Assembly (NCBI GenBank): GCA_963823755.1
Contig: CAWGMP010000007.1
Span: forward strand, 372,001 to 436,000
Length of the DNA: 64,000 nt
Direction: 5' to 3'
From: GCA-003244245 sp963823755
Lineage (GTDB): Bacteria; Actinomycetota; Actinomycetes; Mycobacteriales; Pseudonocardiaceae
Part shown: positions 8,140 to 16,710 of the stretch, in pieces
How the letters are laid out: every line of letters begins with the position of its first letter
How positions within the stretch are numbered: the stretch's first letter is position 1
Translations under genes and position numbers: made by a program
Notes under the pieces: model-generated
Databases searched by the model: none
What the model saw: only the letters and a program-made list of their open reading frames with translations
Told to the model about the DNA's origin: nothing

Positions 8140-9425
8140 CAGGCAACGCCTTCCCACTGCTGCTCCGAGCGGCAGGTGAGCCACCCGGCGCCCAGCGGGC
8201 TCAGGGCACACAGGATCGCGGCGGTCGGCACCTCGACCGCTGCGGTCGCGTCCGCATCAGCGATGCTCAGTCGAACGCCCCCCAAGGCCCGCTCGACCGC
8301 TGGCAACTTCACCCGCTGATCGTAGTTACCGGTACTGACCACCGCGCCCCTTCGGGGACCGGCCACCAGCGGTGGACCGGTGCCGTCAGCACCGGACAAC
8401 TCGGCGTACAGCGCAACCGCGGTCAGGTCGTCAGCCTCCAGCGCGTCAACCTTCAACATCAGGTCGTTGTCGGCATTGCCTGCGCCTTCCTTGGTCACGA
8501 TGGCGGCGTCGAAGCCAGCGGCGCGGCACAGCCAGGCAGCGTGCGTGGAGACCAGTTCCTTGTCGGCTAGCTCGACCGGCTCCGGGCACAGCACCACTCC
8601 TGCGAAGCACAGGTCCTGGCCATCGCGGGCGCGAAGTTCGGCGATCACCGGGTGGTTCTGGTGCAGGTAGGTGGGATTGCGCAGCGCCGGGTGCCCGTAC
8701 TGGCCACTGACCACGGCCCCGTCCTCGATCTCGGTCGGGTCGAACAAGGTCGGCAGGCTGCCGGCCATGCTGCGCCCATAGACGAAGACGTCCTTGAACG
8801 CTCCCTGGGTCTGCAAGTTGGTGATCACACCGACGCGGGGCAGCCCGCCGGTGGGCGTTCCCGGACGGTGCGGGGGTGCCAGTTCTTCGATCGCGTCGGG
8901 CGGGGCATCGACGGCGGCATCGGCGAGGTGCACGGCCAGGCGCAGCAGCCCGCGACGCACCGCAACCTCGGCGTCCTGCCAGGAGGCACCGTCAGCGCGG
9001 TCGAACTCGATCACAACGTTGTTCGTCCGGGCGACCGGGCAGCGCTGCGCAGCCGGGCCGGACATGTCGATCAAGCCCTCCTGGTTACGGGGCAGGTACC
9101 CGGCGGCGAGCACCGCAGCCCCGCGCAGCACATGGGTGTCGCCCCCACGCTTGCGGTTCACCGGCGCCGTCCAGCCAGGAAACACTCCCCCACCGAGTGC
9201 CCCTCCCGACCCCTTTGTGCGCGGCTCCACAACGTCGAGCGGCGCAACGATCCGAGTCCGATCTCCCGGTACTGCGACGTGCACCCGTGCCGACGCCAGA
9301 GCTGGATCAGCGAACAGCGCCTGGGACTGCTCCCGCCCCACCACGAGCTGGTGCTGCACGTACCGCGTGGTGGAACCGATCTCGATGGAGTGAATCTCGT
9401 GCACAACGCGCCGCAGTGCCGGCAC
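8139..9425 (-). CDS. grdE: Glycine/sarcosine/betaine reductase component B proprotein-like subunit (GrdE-like)
   Basis: 428 residues from GTG 9425 (GGGGAGA upstream), first gene of the selenium operon. It contains LPRVGVITNLQTQGAFKDVFVYGRSM, PTEIEDGAVVSGQ, NPTYLHQNHPVI and FAGVVLCPEPVELADKELVS, all recognisable from GrdE/GrdG/GrdI. In clostridia this proprotein is cut before a cysteine (near residue 242, motif GNCVSAC) to create a pyruvoyl group that binds the amino substrate. Here that site reads GQYGHPAL (Tyr243) with no Cys, Ser or Thr, so that pyruvoyl chemistry looks impossible. The protein may be an uncleaved variant with another substrate class. Confidence 0.88.
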   Translation of the reverse strand: MPALRRVVHEIHSIEIGSTTRYVQHQLVVGREQSQALFADPALASARVHVAVPGDRTRIVAPLDVVEPRTKGSGGALGGGVFPGWTAPVNRKRGGDTHVLRGAAVLAAGYLPRNQEGLIDMSGPAAQRCPVARTNNVVIEFDRADGASWQDAEVAVRRGLLRLAVHLADAAVDAPPDAIEELAPPHRPGTPTGGLPRVGVITNLQTQGAFKDVFVYGRSMAGSLPTLFDPTEIEDGAVVSGQYGHPALRNPTYLHQNHPVIAELRARDGQDLCFAGVVLCPEPVELADKELVSTHAAWLCRAAGFDAAIVTKEGAGNADNDLMLKVDALEADDLTAVALYAELSGADGTGPPLVAGPRRGAVVSTGNYDQRVKLPAVERALGGVRLSIADADATAAVEVPTAAILCALSPLGAGWLTCRSEQQWEGVA

Positions 9426-9599
9426 GACGGTCTCCCCTCGACAGCGTCGGTGCCTGCATCGTAACGGAAAGCGGGATAGTGGGGGAGACTAGGCGACCAG
9501 GGCTTATCGATCATTCGGTGCACCAGCGGGTGGACAGCCGGATGCGGATCTGCATCATCGCCCTGGATCCCCACCCCCCGACACCAACCCCAACCGGTC

Positions 9600-10101
9600 A
9601 ACCACGCTCGTAAGCACGACTGTGCCAACATGCGCCAGGTGATCGCTGGTTCGTGGATGGGACCTACATCAAGGTTGCCGGGCGGTGGGTTTATCTGTAC
9701 CGAGTGATCGACCAGTGCGGGCAGGTGATCGATGTTCTGGTTTCCAAGAAGCGGGACCTGGCGGCCACCCGGCGATTCTTCATCCGCGCACTCCACCATG
9801 GGCCGTCCCCGATCGAGGTCACGACCGCGACCGCCTACCCGCGGGTGCTCGATGAGCTGGTGTCCGTGGCCTGTCATGTCACCGAGCACTATGCGAACAA
9901 CCGGATCGAAGCCGATCACGGACGGCGGACGTCCGACTGCGACCGTTGCGCGGCCTCGAACAGCTCCACTGCGCGCGAGGCATCAGCGCCGGGTACGCGT
10001 TCCTCCAGAACCTCCACCGCCGCCACTACGAACTCGGGATCGAGGAAACGGTGAATCTACGGGTCCGGGCTGCCTTCGACGAGCTTGCCCTGGCGATCTG
10101 A
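9600..10101 (+). pseudogene. IS6-family transposase remnant
   Basis: The N-terminal ~half is missing. From APGDRWFVDGTYIKVAGRWVYLYRVIDQCGQVIDVLVS the frame follows the IS6 DDE domain to EHYANNRIEADHG. A frameshift near 9925 then moves the C-terminus (GISAGYAFLQNLHRRHYELGIEETVNLRVRAAFDELALAI) to another frame, ending about 10101. No terminal repeats were found on either side, so this is a dead relic. The upstream 9426-9599 is grdE's leader region plus unassigned sequence. Confidence 0.8.
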
Positions 10102-10149
10102 CCACCCGGATGAACGACCTCGCCTGCCCCGACTTCGCACAACGCAACT

Positions 10150-10705
10150 GCCTCCGGCGTTGCTGCGGGTGTATCGCGGTGAACATATGCTGATCGCTGA
10201 GCCGCAGTGGTCTGATCACAGTGGTTTGCCCGGCGCGATCGCGTCGCTGTCTGCCGCGACCGCCCCGGAGGGCGGGGTGACGGTGGTGGTGACCCGGCCG
10301 TCCCCACTGCGCATGCTGGAGGTCCACCGGGTGGTCACGGTTGTTGATCAGTTGCCCGATGCGTTGACGGCGGTGGCAGAAACCAGCTGTCATTAGGTGA
10401 TTCTCATCGATGATGCGGACCTGGTGGACGATCCGATGAGGCAATCACCAAGCTGCTTACGCAGCGCCTGCCCGGTATGCACCTCATCGTGGCCGGACGG
10501 GCCGACACTCTGCGCTCCGTTTATGGTCACTGGACCCAGCAGGTGCGTCGGTCCCCTTCGGGTGTGCTGGTGCGACCCGATGTCGACTATGACGGTGATC
10601 TGCTGGATGTGCGGCTGCTTCGACGAACGTCGGTGCCGGTCACCACCGCGCGTGGCTGGCTGGTCAACGACGGCGTCGCGGGGTTGATCCAGGCAGCCAC
10701 GACCG
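10150..10705 (+). pseudogene. FtsK/SpoIIIE-type ATPase C-terminal remnant
   Basis: Three pieces in different frames can be put in order: MLIAEPQWSDHSGLPGAIASL...GGVTVVVTRPSPLR, then VILIDDADLVDDP (a Walker B-like strand), then LTQRLPGMHLIVAGRADTLRSVYGHWTQQVRRSPSGVLVRPDVDYDGDLL...GRGWLVNDG. This is the end of an actinomycete FtsK/SpoIIIE transfer-type ATPase as found in conjugative elements. The N-terminal ATPase core is gone and at least two frameshifts are needed. It abuts the IS6 remnant, which may have cut it. Confidence 0.6.
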
Positions 10706-11094
10706 CGCCCGGTCCACCACCGCCAGGACCGCATGCGCAGCCACGTCTTACTCTGCTGGCTGGCGCTGCTACTCATCCCGGTCATCAAGAACACCACCCA
10801 CAACACCTGACTCAACACCCGCCACGAGCTCGATCGGAGCACGTGGTCACCCTCGCCACCTCACAGGGCCACGTGCACGACGCTCCCAGGCCACCTTCAG
10901 CCCGCTCTCACACGACTCCATCCACGGCCACCGACGACTGCCCAGGTCAACCTCCAGACCCAGAACGGTGATGCGCCCACCAACTGCGGAACTCCGGGTT
11001 GAAGGGGATACACGTTTAGGAGCTGCGGCGCTGGGTAATCACATAATCAGGTAAACCGCTATTGGTGGCCGCGCGCCGCCCGGGGGGTGGTGGC
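10706..11094. other. Intergenic region upstream of the glycan operon
   Basis: No credible coding frame: open frames are low-complexity proline/threonine strings. It should hold the promoter of the carbamoyltransferase-led operon. The AT-richer stretch about 11028-11060 (GGGTAATCACATAATCAGG) is the likeliest position, but no clear -35/-10 pair can be assigned. Confidence 0.4.
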
Positions 11095-12747
11095 GTGCGC
11101 ATCCTCGGCATCAACGCTCTTTTTCACGATCCGGCCGCAGCACTGGTCATCGACGGGGAGATCGTGGCTGCAGCGGAGGAGGAGCGTTTCAACCGTCGAA
11201 AACATGGAAAGCGCCCGGTACCGTTCGCTGCTTGGGAGCTGCCTGAGCTTTCCGCCCGCTGGTGTTTGGAGACCGCGAACATCAGTCCCGAGGATCTCGA
11301 CGCTGTCGCCTATTCTTATGAGCCGACGCTGGTACAACCGGGCCTGGCCGGGCTTGATGAGCGGTGGGAGGATCTTCGCACCACCTACGCCCAGCGTGCA
11401 CCCTGCTTTCTGGCCACCGTGCTGCCCGGACTGGACCCAGCTGCCGTGCAGTTCGTACCGCACCACATCGCCCACGCCGCCTCCGCTGGCCTCGCCGCAC
11501 CGTTTCGTGACTCCGCGGTGCTGGTCGCCGACGGCCGCGGGGAGGCGATCTCCTACCTGGGTGGTCGCTATTGCGATGGCGAGTTGGAAGTGCTGGCCAG
11601 TCAGGAGCTTCCGCATTCGCTGGGCCTGATGTACGAGGAGGCCACCGAACACCTGGGCTTTCGGCGGTCGTCGGATGAGTACAAGGTGATGGCGCTAGCC
11701 TCCTACGGCCGGCTGTCAGCCACCGTGCCGCGGCTGCTACCCGCGTTGCGGGCGCTCGTTCGGGTCACCGGTGACGGTGGTTTCGTCGTGCGGCCCATCG
11801 ACTGGTCCGAGCTGGCCAAGCGGCGCGCACCTGGAGAAGTGTTGCAACACCAGCACGTGGAGCTCGCCGCCGCTGTGCAGGCGCGCTTGGAAGAGGTACT
11901 GCTGGAACTGGCTGGGTGGCTGCACCGGCGTACCGCGGAACGGCGGCTCACGATGGCCGGCGGGGTGGCGCTGAACTGCGTCGCCAACACCCGGCTCGCG
12001 GCCGAAGGGCCGTTCGACGAGCTGTGGGTGCAGCCCGCGGCGGGTGACGCGGGCACTGCGCTGGGCGGGGCATTGCATCTGGCGCAGGTCTTCGGTGAAC
12101 CAGCGGCCCCGATGCCAAGCGTTGGTCTCGGCCGGGGCTTCACCGACGACGAGTTGGCCGGCTGGCTGGACTCCGCGCACATCCGTTACGAGCGTCCACC
12201 AGATGTGGCCAGCGCTGTCGCTGATGCGTTGGCTGCCGACGCGATCGTGGCCTGGTTTCAGGGGCGCAGCGAGTTCGGCCCGCGCGCGTTGGGCCACCGG
12301 TCGTTGCTTGCCCACCCCGGCCACGCCGGTAATCTCGATCGGCTCAACGCCGTGAAAGGACGTGAACAGTTCCGGCCGGTCGCGCCGATGGTGCTCACGG
12401 ATCGCGCCGGTGAGCTGTTCGCCCGCGGGCCGATCCCCAGCCCTTACATGCTGTTCGTGCACGACGTGGTGCCACACTGGCGCGAGCGCATCCCGGCCGC
12501 AGTGCATGTTGACGGCACTGCCCGGATCCAAACCGTCGATCGCGAGACCGAGCCGATGCTGGCCCGGCTGCTAGAGCGCTTCGCGGAGCTGACGGGACTG
12601 CCGGCAGTGGTGAACACCAGTCTGAACACCGCCGGGCGTCCCATGGTGGACGACCCGCGTGACGCGCTGGAGTGTTTCGGTTCGGCGCCCATCGATGTGC
12701 TCGCCCTCGGACCTTTCTTGCTGCGCCGTTCGGAGCTCACCCGATGA
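11095..12747 (+). CDS. Carbamoyltransferase, NodU/CmcH family
   Basis: About 550 residues from GTG 11095 (GGGGGGTGG upstream), beginning VRILGINALFHDPAAALVIDG. The N-terminal ASKHA domain has HHIAHAASAG, the metal-binding histidines of this family, and VADGRGE. The C-terminal domain has WFQGRSEFGPRALGHRSLLAHP and LPAVVNTSLNTAGRPMV. The family transfers carbamoyl from carbamoyl phosphate through carbamoyl-AMP to a hydroxyl of a sugar or antibiotic. As first gene of a coupled run of glycosyltransferases and heptose enzymes, it probably carbamoylates the heptose-containing glycan. It overlaps the next gene by ATGA. Confidence 0.9.
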   Translation: MRILGINALFHDPAAALVIDGEIVAAAEEERFNRRKHGKRPVPFAAWELPELSARWCLETANISPEDLDAVAYSYEPTLVQPGLAGLDERWEDLRTTYAQRAPCFLATVLPGLDPAAVQFVPHHIAHAASAGLAAPFRDSAVLVADGRGEAISYLGGRYCDGELEVLASQELPHSLGLMYEEATEHLGFRRSSDEYKVMALASYGRLSATVPRLLPALRALVRVTGDGGFVVRPIDWSELAKRRAPGEVLQHQHVELAAAVQARLEEVLLELAGWLHRRTAERRLTMAGGVALNCVANTRLAAEGPFDELWVQPAAGDAGTALGGALHLAQVFGEPAAPMPSVGLGRGFTDDELAGWLDSAHIRYERPPDVASAVADALAADAIVAWFQGRSEFGPRALGHRSLLAHPGHAGNLDRLNAVKGREQFRPVAPMVLTDRAGELFARGPIPSPYMLFVHDVVPHWRERIPAAVHVDGTARIQTVDRETEPMLARLLERFAELTGLPAVVNTSLNTAGRPMVDDPRDALECFGSAPIDVLALGPFLLRRSELTR

Positions 12748-14255
12748 GCTACGCCGTGGTGGTCCCCACGGTCGGGCGGCCCAGCCTGGAGGTGCTGCTA
12801 AGGCAGCTTGTGAGTGGCATTGAGTGCTATAACGCTGTTTCCCACTCACGGGATCCGACGGAGATCGTGCTGGTTGACGACCGAGCCGTGGGCTGCGGTC
12901 GAGCGCTGCAGGCGCGTGAAATGGGTGTCCCGGTGCGGGTGCTGTGGACCGGGGGGCGGGGACCGGCCGCAGCTCGTAACGCCGGCTGGCGCGCGGTGGG
13001 CACCGAGTGGGTGGTGTTCCTCGATGACGACGTCGTGCCCGGACCGGGCTGGTCCGCGCAGCTGGCGCGGGACCTGGACGGACTCGCCGCGGATGTGGGC
13101 GCAAGTCAAGGGTGCATCGAGGTGCCGCTGCCCACAGGTCGTCGCCCCACTGATGTCGAACGCGGTACCGCCGGTCTGGCCGGCGCACGGTGGATCACGG
13201 CGGACATGGCCTACCGGCGCGACGCGCTGCAGCGCGTCGGTGGTTTCGACGAACGCTTCGGCCGGGCCTACCGCGAAGACGCTGATCTGGCGCTGCGGGT
13301 GATTGCCGCTGGTTATCGCATCGTCGAAGGGCGGCGGCGCACGGTGCATCCGGTGCGCCCTTCGGGACCACTGGCCAGCGTGCGTGCGCAACGCGGCAAC
13401 GCCGACGACGCTTTGATGCGGCGCCGGCACGGGTCTGGCTGGCGGCCGCGGATCGGGGACGGCCCTGGCCGGCTGCGGCGCCATGGGCTGACCACCGCCG
13501 CGGCCATCGTGCTCGGTGCCTCGGCCCGGCGGCACCCCTGGGTCACCAGTGCAGCGGGTCTCGCTTGGACTGCGCTGACCGTGGAGTTCGCGCTGCACCG
13601 GATCCTGCCGGGGCCGCGGACGGTGGAGGAGATCGGCCGGATGCTGGTTACCAGCATCGCCATTCCACCAGCGGCGTGCTGGCATCGGATGGTCGGGGAG
13701 TTGCGTTGGCGAGGGGTGCCCCCGGCCACCGCTGTTCCTGCAGCGGTGCTGTTCGACCGTGACGACACTCTCGTCCACGACGTGCCCTATAACGCCGATC
13801 CCGCCGCGGTGCGGCCCGTGCCCGGGGCCCGCGAGGCGCTGGACCGGCTCCGCGACATCGGCATTCCGGTCGGCGTGGTGACCAACCAGTCCGGCGTGGC
13901 CCGGGGGCTGATCAGCTGTGAGCAGCTTGCACAGGTCAACATGAGGGTGACGGAACTGCTCGGTCCGTTCGATGTATGGAGTATCTGCTGTCACGGCGAG
14001 GGTCATGGCTGCGGATGCCGCAAGCCGGCACCGGGATTGGTGAGAGACGCCGCCGCTCAGCTGGGCGTGCTTGTGGACCGTTGCGTGGTCATCGGGGATA
14101 CCGGAGCGGACGTCACCGCGGCCGCCGCGGCCGGTGCCCGCGGAATTCTGGTGCCCACTGCCCGGACCCTGCGCCAGGAGATCCGGTCCGCCCCGGAGGT
14201 GGCACCGAACATCATCACGGCGGTCGAACTCAGCCTGTCGGGGCGGCTTTCGTGA
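12744..14255 (+). CDS. GT2 glycosyltransferase fused to a GmhB-like HAD phosphatase
   Basis: 503 residues from the ATG at 12744. Residues ~1-330 form a family 2 glycosyltransferase: VVVPTVGRPSLEVLL, EIVLVDDR, VVFLDDDVVPGPGW (the DxD-type metal site) and GGFDERFGRAYREDADLALR. Residues ~335-503 form a HAD phosphatase: VLFDRDDTLVHDVPYN, GVVTNQSGVARGLI, the zinc-loop-like CCHGEGHGCGCRKPAPG, and VIGDTGADVTAA. The second half matches GmhB, which removes the 7-phosphate from D-glycero-D-manno-heptose 1,7-bisphosphate. GmhA and HldE are encoded downstream, so the fusion probably couples precursor synthesis to transfer. It overlaps both neighbours by 4 bp. Confidence 0.88.
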   Translation: MSYAVVVPTVGRPSLEVLLRQLVSGIECYNAVSHSRDPTEIVLVDDRAVGCGRALQAREMGVPVRVLWTGGRGPAAARNAGWRAVGTEWVVFLDDDVVPGPGWSAQLARDLDGLAADVGASQGCIEVPLPTGRRPTDVERGTAGLAGARWITADMAYRRDALQRVGGFDERFGRAYREDADLALRVIAAGYRIVEGRRRTVHPVRPSGPLASVRAQRGNADDALMRRRHGSGWRPRIGDGPGRLRRHGLTTAAAIVLGASARRHPWVTSAAGLAWTALTVEFALHRILPGPRTVEEIGRMLVTSIAIPPAACWHRMVGELRWRGVPPATAVPAAVLFDRDDTLVHDVPYNADPAAVRPVPGAREALDRLRDIGIPVGVVTNQSGVARGLISCEQLAQVNMRVTELLGPFDVWSICCHGEGHGCGCRKPAPGLVRDAAAQLGVLVDRCVVIGDTGADVTAAAAAGARGILVPTARTLRQEIRSAPEVAPNIITAVELSLSGRLS

Positions 14256-15337
14256 ACGCCGGCATGGTGAGCACCGGCTTGATGAACACAGCACCGAGGG
14301 CGGGCACCGTGCTGATCGCCCGGTTGGACAACGCCGGGGACGTGCTGCTGGCCGGACCTGCGGTCCGGGCGGTCGCCGCGCACGTCGACACGGTGGTGAT
14401 GCTCACGGGCCCGCACGGCAGCGCAGCCGCGCAGTTACTTCCGGGGGTGGACCGGGTCATCGAGTGGTGCGCGCCCTGGATCGACCCTGATCCCTTCCCC
14501 GTCACGGCCGAACACGTCGCCGTGCTGCACGATGCGGTACGCGCTCAGCAACCCCACGCTGCCCTGCTGCTCACTTCGTTTCACCAGTCTCCGCTGCCTC
14601 TGGCGTTGCTGCTGCGGCTTGCGGGACTTGCCTGGATCGGCGCGATCAGTGAGGACTATCCCGGCTCGCTGCTCGATCTGCGATATCACGTCGACGGTGA
14701 TCCGCCGGAAACGCACCGGGCGCTGCACCTGGCCCGTGCCGCCGGCTATCCGCTGCCATCCGGGGACGATGGGCGGCTCGCGGTACGCAGGCCACTCCCA
14801 ATTGTTGATCACCTCACCGGCGCCGCCGGGTACGTCGTGGTGCACCCGGGTGCCTCTGTTCCGGCCCGGACGTGGCCCGCGCGACACTGTGTCCAGGCCG
14901 TCCGCGACCTGGCCGCCGCCGGGTACCGGGTCGTGGTCACCGGCTCAGCCCGCGAGCGGCATCTCACCGCCGAGGTCGCCGGCGACACCGGCGTCGACCT
15001 CGGCGGCCGCACGGATCTGCGCACGTTGGCTGCCGTGCTCGACGGTGCCTGCGTGGTGGTCGCCGGCAACACTGGGCCAGCGCATCTGGCCGCTGCGGTG
15101 GGGACGCCAGTGGTGTCGCTGTTCGCCCCGGTGGTGCCAGCCGCGCGGTGGGCCCCTTATGGGGTGCCGATGGTGCTGCTCGGCGACCAGCACGCGCCCT
15201 GCCGGGACACCCGCGCCCGGCACTGCCCCGTACCCGGCCACCCCTGCCTGTCCCAGGTGAAACCGGTCGACGTCGTCGAAGCAGTCGGCTCGCTCGTGGA
15301 CGCCCGTATGGGGGCCCAAACGGGGGTACTGACATGA
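14252..15337 (+). CDS. GT9 (heptosyltransferase-like) glycosyltransferase
   Basis: 361 residues from GTG 14252, which overlaps the previous stop as GTGA; later ATGs at 14264 and 14282 are also possible. GT-B fold: N-terminal TVLIARLDNAGDVLLAGPAVRAV, C-terminal GYVVVHPGASVPARTWPARH, ACVVVAGNTGPAHLAAAVGTPVVSLFAPVVPAARWAPYG. The GNTGPAHLAAA-GTP motif is characteristic of GT9 enzymes that use ADP-heptose. With GmhA/HldE in the same operon, an ADP-heptose donor is likely. Cytoplasmic, no signal peptide. Confidence 0.88.
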   Translation: MNAGMVSTGLMNTAPRAGTVLIARLDNAGDVLLAGPAVRAVAAHVDTVVMLTGPHGSAAAQLLPGVDRVIEWCAPWIDPDPFPVTAEHVAVLHDAVRAQQPHAALLLTSFHQSPLPLALLLRLAGLAWIGAISEDYPGSLLDLRYHVDGDPPETHRALHLARAAGYPLPSGDDGRLAVRRPLPIVDHLTGAAGYVVVHPGASVPARTWPARHCVQAVRDLAAAGYRVVVTGSARERHLTAEVAGDTGVDLGGRTDLRTLAAVLDGACVVVAGNTGPAHLAAAVGTPVVSLFAPVVPAARWAPYGVPMVLLGDQHAPCRDTRARHCPVPGHPCLSQVKPVDVVEAVGSLVDARMGAQTGVLT

Positions 15338-16281
15338 GAGTGCTGCACTGGCATGTCCACGGTTCCTGGAGCACTGCGTTCGTGCAAGGACCGCACACCT
15401 ACTTGGTGCCAGTAACGCCGAACCGTGACGCCGACGGTCGCGGCCGCGCGCGAACCTTCGACTGGCCGCTCAACGTAGTCGAGATCACTCCCGACACGCT
15501 GGCCGATGCGCACGTTGACCTCGTCGTGTTGCAACGTCCCCACGAACTGAAACTCACCGAGCAGTGGCTAGGTCGCCGTCCTGGGCGCGATGTGGCAGCC
15601 GTCTACGTCGAGCACAACGCGCCGCGCGGTGATGTGCCCAACACCCGGCATCCCCTGGCCGACCGGTCTGACATCCCCGTTGTGCACGTCACGCCGTTCA
15701 ACGAACTGTTCTGGGACTGCGGCCAGGCTCCAACCCTGGTGATCGAGCACGGCATCCCCGACCCCGGCTACCGCTACACCGGAGAAATTCCGCATGCCGG
15801 GGTTGTGATCAACGAACCGGTCCGCCGAGGGAGGGTCACCGGTACCGACCTGCTGCCCCGCTTCGCCGCGCAGGCACCGCTGGACGTCTTCGGTATGGCA
15901 GTCTCCAAACTACCCAGATACAGCCGAATCACGGTCTTCGAGGACGTGCCGCAGGCCCGGATGCACGGCGAGCTCGCCCGGCGCCGGGTGTACCTGCACC
16001 CGATCCGCTGGACCTCGCTAGGCCTGTCCCTGCTCGAAGCCATGTACCTGGGCATGCCGGTGGTTGCGCTGGCCACCACCGAGATCGTGGAAGCGGTGCC
16101 CCCGGACGCTGGGGTGGTGTCCACCGGGGTCGACTCGCTCACCGAGGCGCTGCGCGCCTTCGTCGCCGACCACGAGCTTGCTCGCCGCACCGGCCTTGCA
16201 GCCAGAGCTGCCGCGTGCCGGAGGTACTCACTCGAGCGGTTCTGTACCGATTGGGACCAACTGCTCAAGGAGGTGCGCTGA
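15334..16281 (+). CDS. GT-B glycosyltransferase (GT1/GT4-like)
   Basis: 315 residues from the ATG at 15334, overlapping the GT9 stop as ATGA. It starts MRVLHWHVHGSWSTAFVQGPHTYLVP. The C-terminal half has DVFGMAVSKLP, VYLHPIRWTSLGLSLLEAMYLGMPVVALATTEIVEAVPPDAGVV, the usual EAMxxGxPVVA donor-binding loop of GT4 enzymes. The exact donor is not visible. Its stop overlaps the start of the next glycosyltransferase (TGATG), which is the gene split by the mobile island. Confidence 0.82.
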   Translation: MRVLHWHVHGSWSTAFVQGPHTYLVPVTPNRDADGRGRARTFDWPLNVVEITPDTLADAHVDLVVLQRPHELKLTEQWLGRRPGRDVAAVYVEHNAPRGDVPNTRHPLADRSDIPVVHVTPFNELFWDCGQAPTLVIEHGIPDPGYRYTGEIPHAGVVINEPVRRGRVTGTDLLPRFAAQAPLDVFGMAVSKLPRYSRITVFEDVPQARMHGELARRRVYLHPIRWTSLGLSLLEAMYLGMPVVALATTEIVEAVPPDAGVVSTGVDSLTEALRAFVADHELARRTGLAARAAACRRYSLERFCTDWDQLLKEVR

Positions 16282-16421
16282 TGAGGATCGACATGATCTC
16301 CGAACATGCCAGCCCACTCGCGCCAATCGGTGGGGCCGACTCGGGCGGGCAAAACGTGCATGTCGCGGAGCTCGCGCGGGCACTGGGCGGCCGGGGCACC
16401 ACGTACCTTCCCTCGGGGTAG
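16281..16421 (+). pseudogene. GT4 glycosyltransferase, 5' part (split by mobile island)
   Basis: ATG 16281 overlaps the previous stop. The protein reads MRIDMISEHASPLAPIGGADSGGQNVHVAELARALGGRG, the standard N-terminus of a sucrose-phosphate-synthase-like GT4 enzyme. At about 16397 native sequence stops and the frame runs only TTYLPSG before a stop at 16421. The rest of the same protein begins 20 kb downstream at about 36555 with NVTVYTRRDGIVLPDRVRAGPGV. Removing the insert would give a continuous protein of about 403 residues. The junction is defined by protein homology, so the exact base is uncertain by a few positions. Confidence 0.88.
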
Positions 16422-16710
16422 CTCGGGGTTCTGTCGGAGACGCTGCAGATCGGAAGCCAATTGGGGCGCCGAGCCGTGCACGACAGATGTCGGGCACGGC
16501 TGATTTCGGTTTTTCACGGTAAAGCTGGGAGCAGGGGGAGGGAGCCGAGGAGACAGGAGCGGCTGAGGGATCCGGGGTGCTCACTCGGATTGCCTGGCGC
16601 GGTCTGACACCAGCATCATGCGCGGCGCCCGCGGACTGTCGCGGCAGGGCTCGACCACCGGGGCCGTCTGCGACGTGGAGCGGGACATGTTTGTCCTCTT
16701 GGACGATCAT

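Noticed and set aside
12846..14294. Long minus-strand frame opposite the GT2-GmhB fusion
   Set aside because: Composition is a shadow (His/Arg/Pro-rich) and the plus strand holds a clear two-domain enzyme with matched overlaps.
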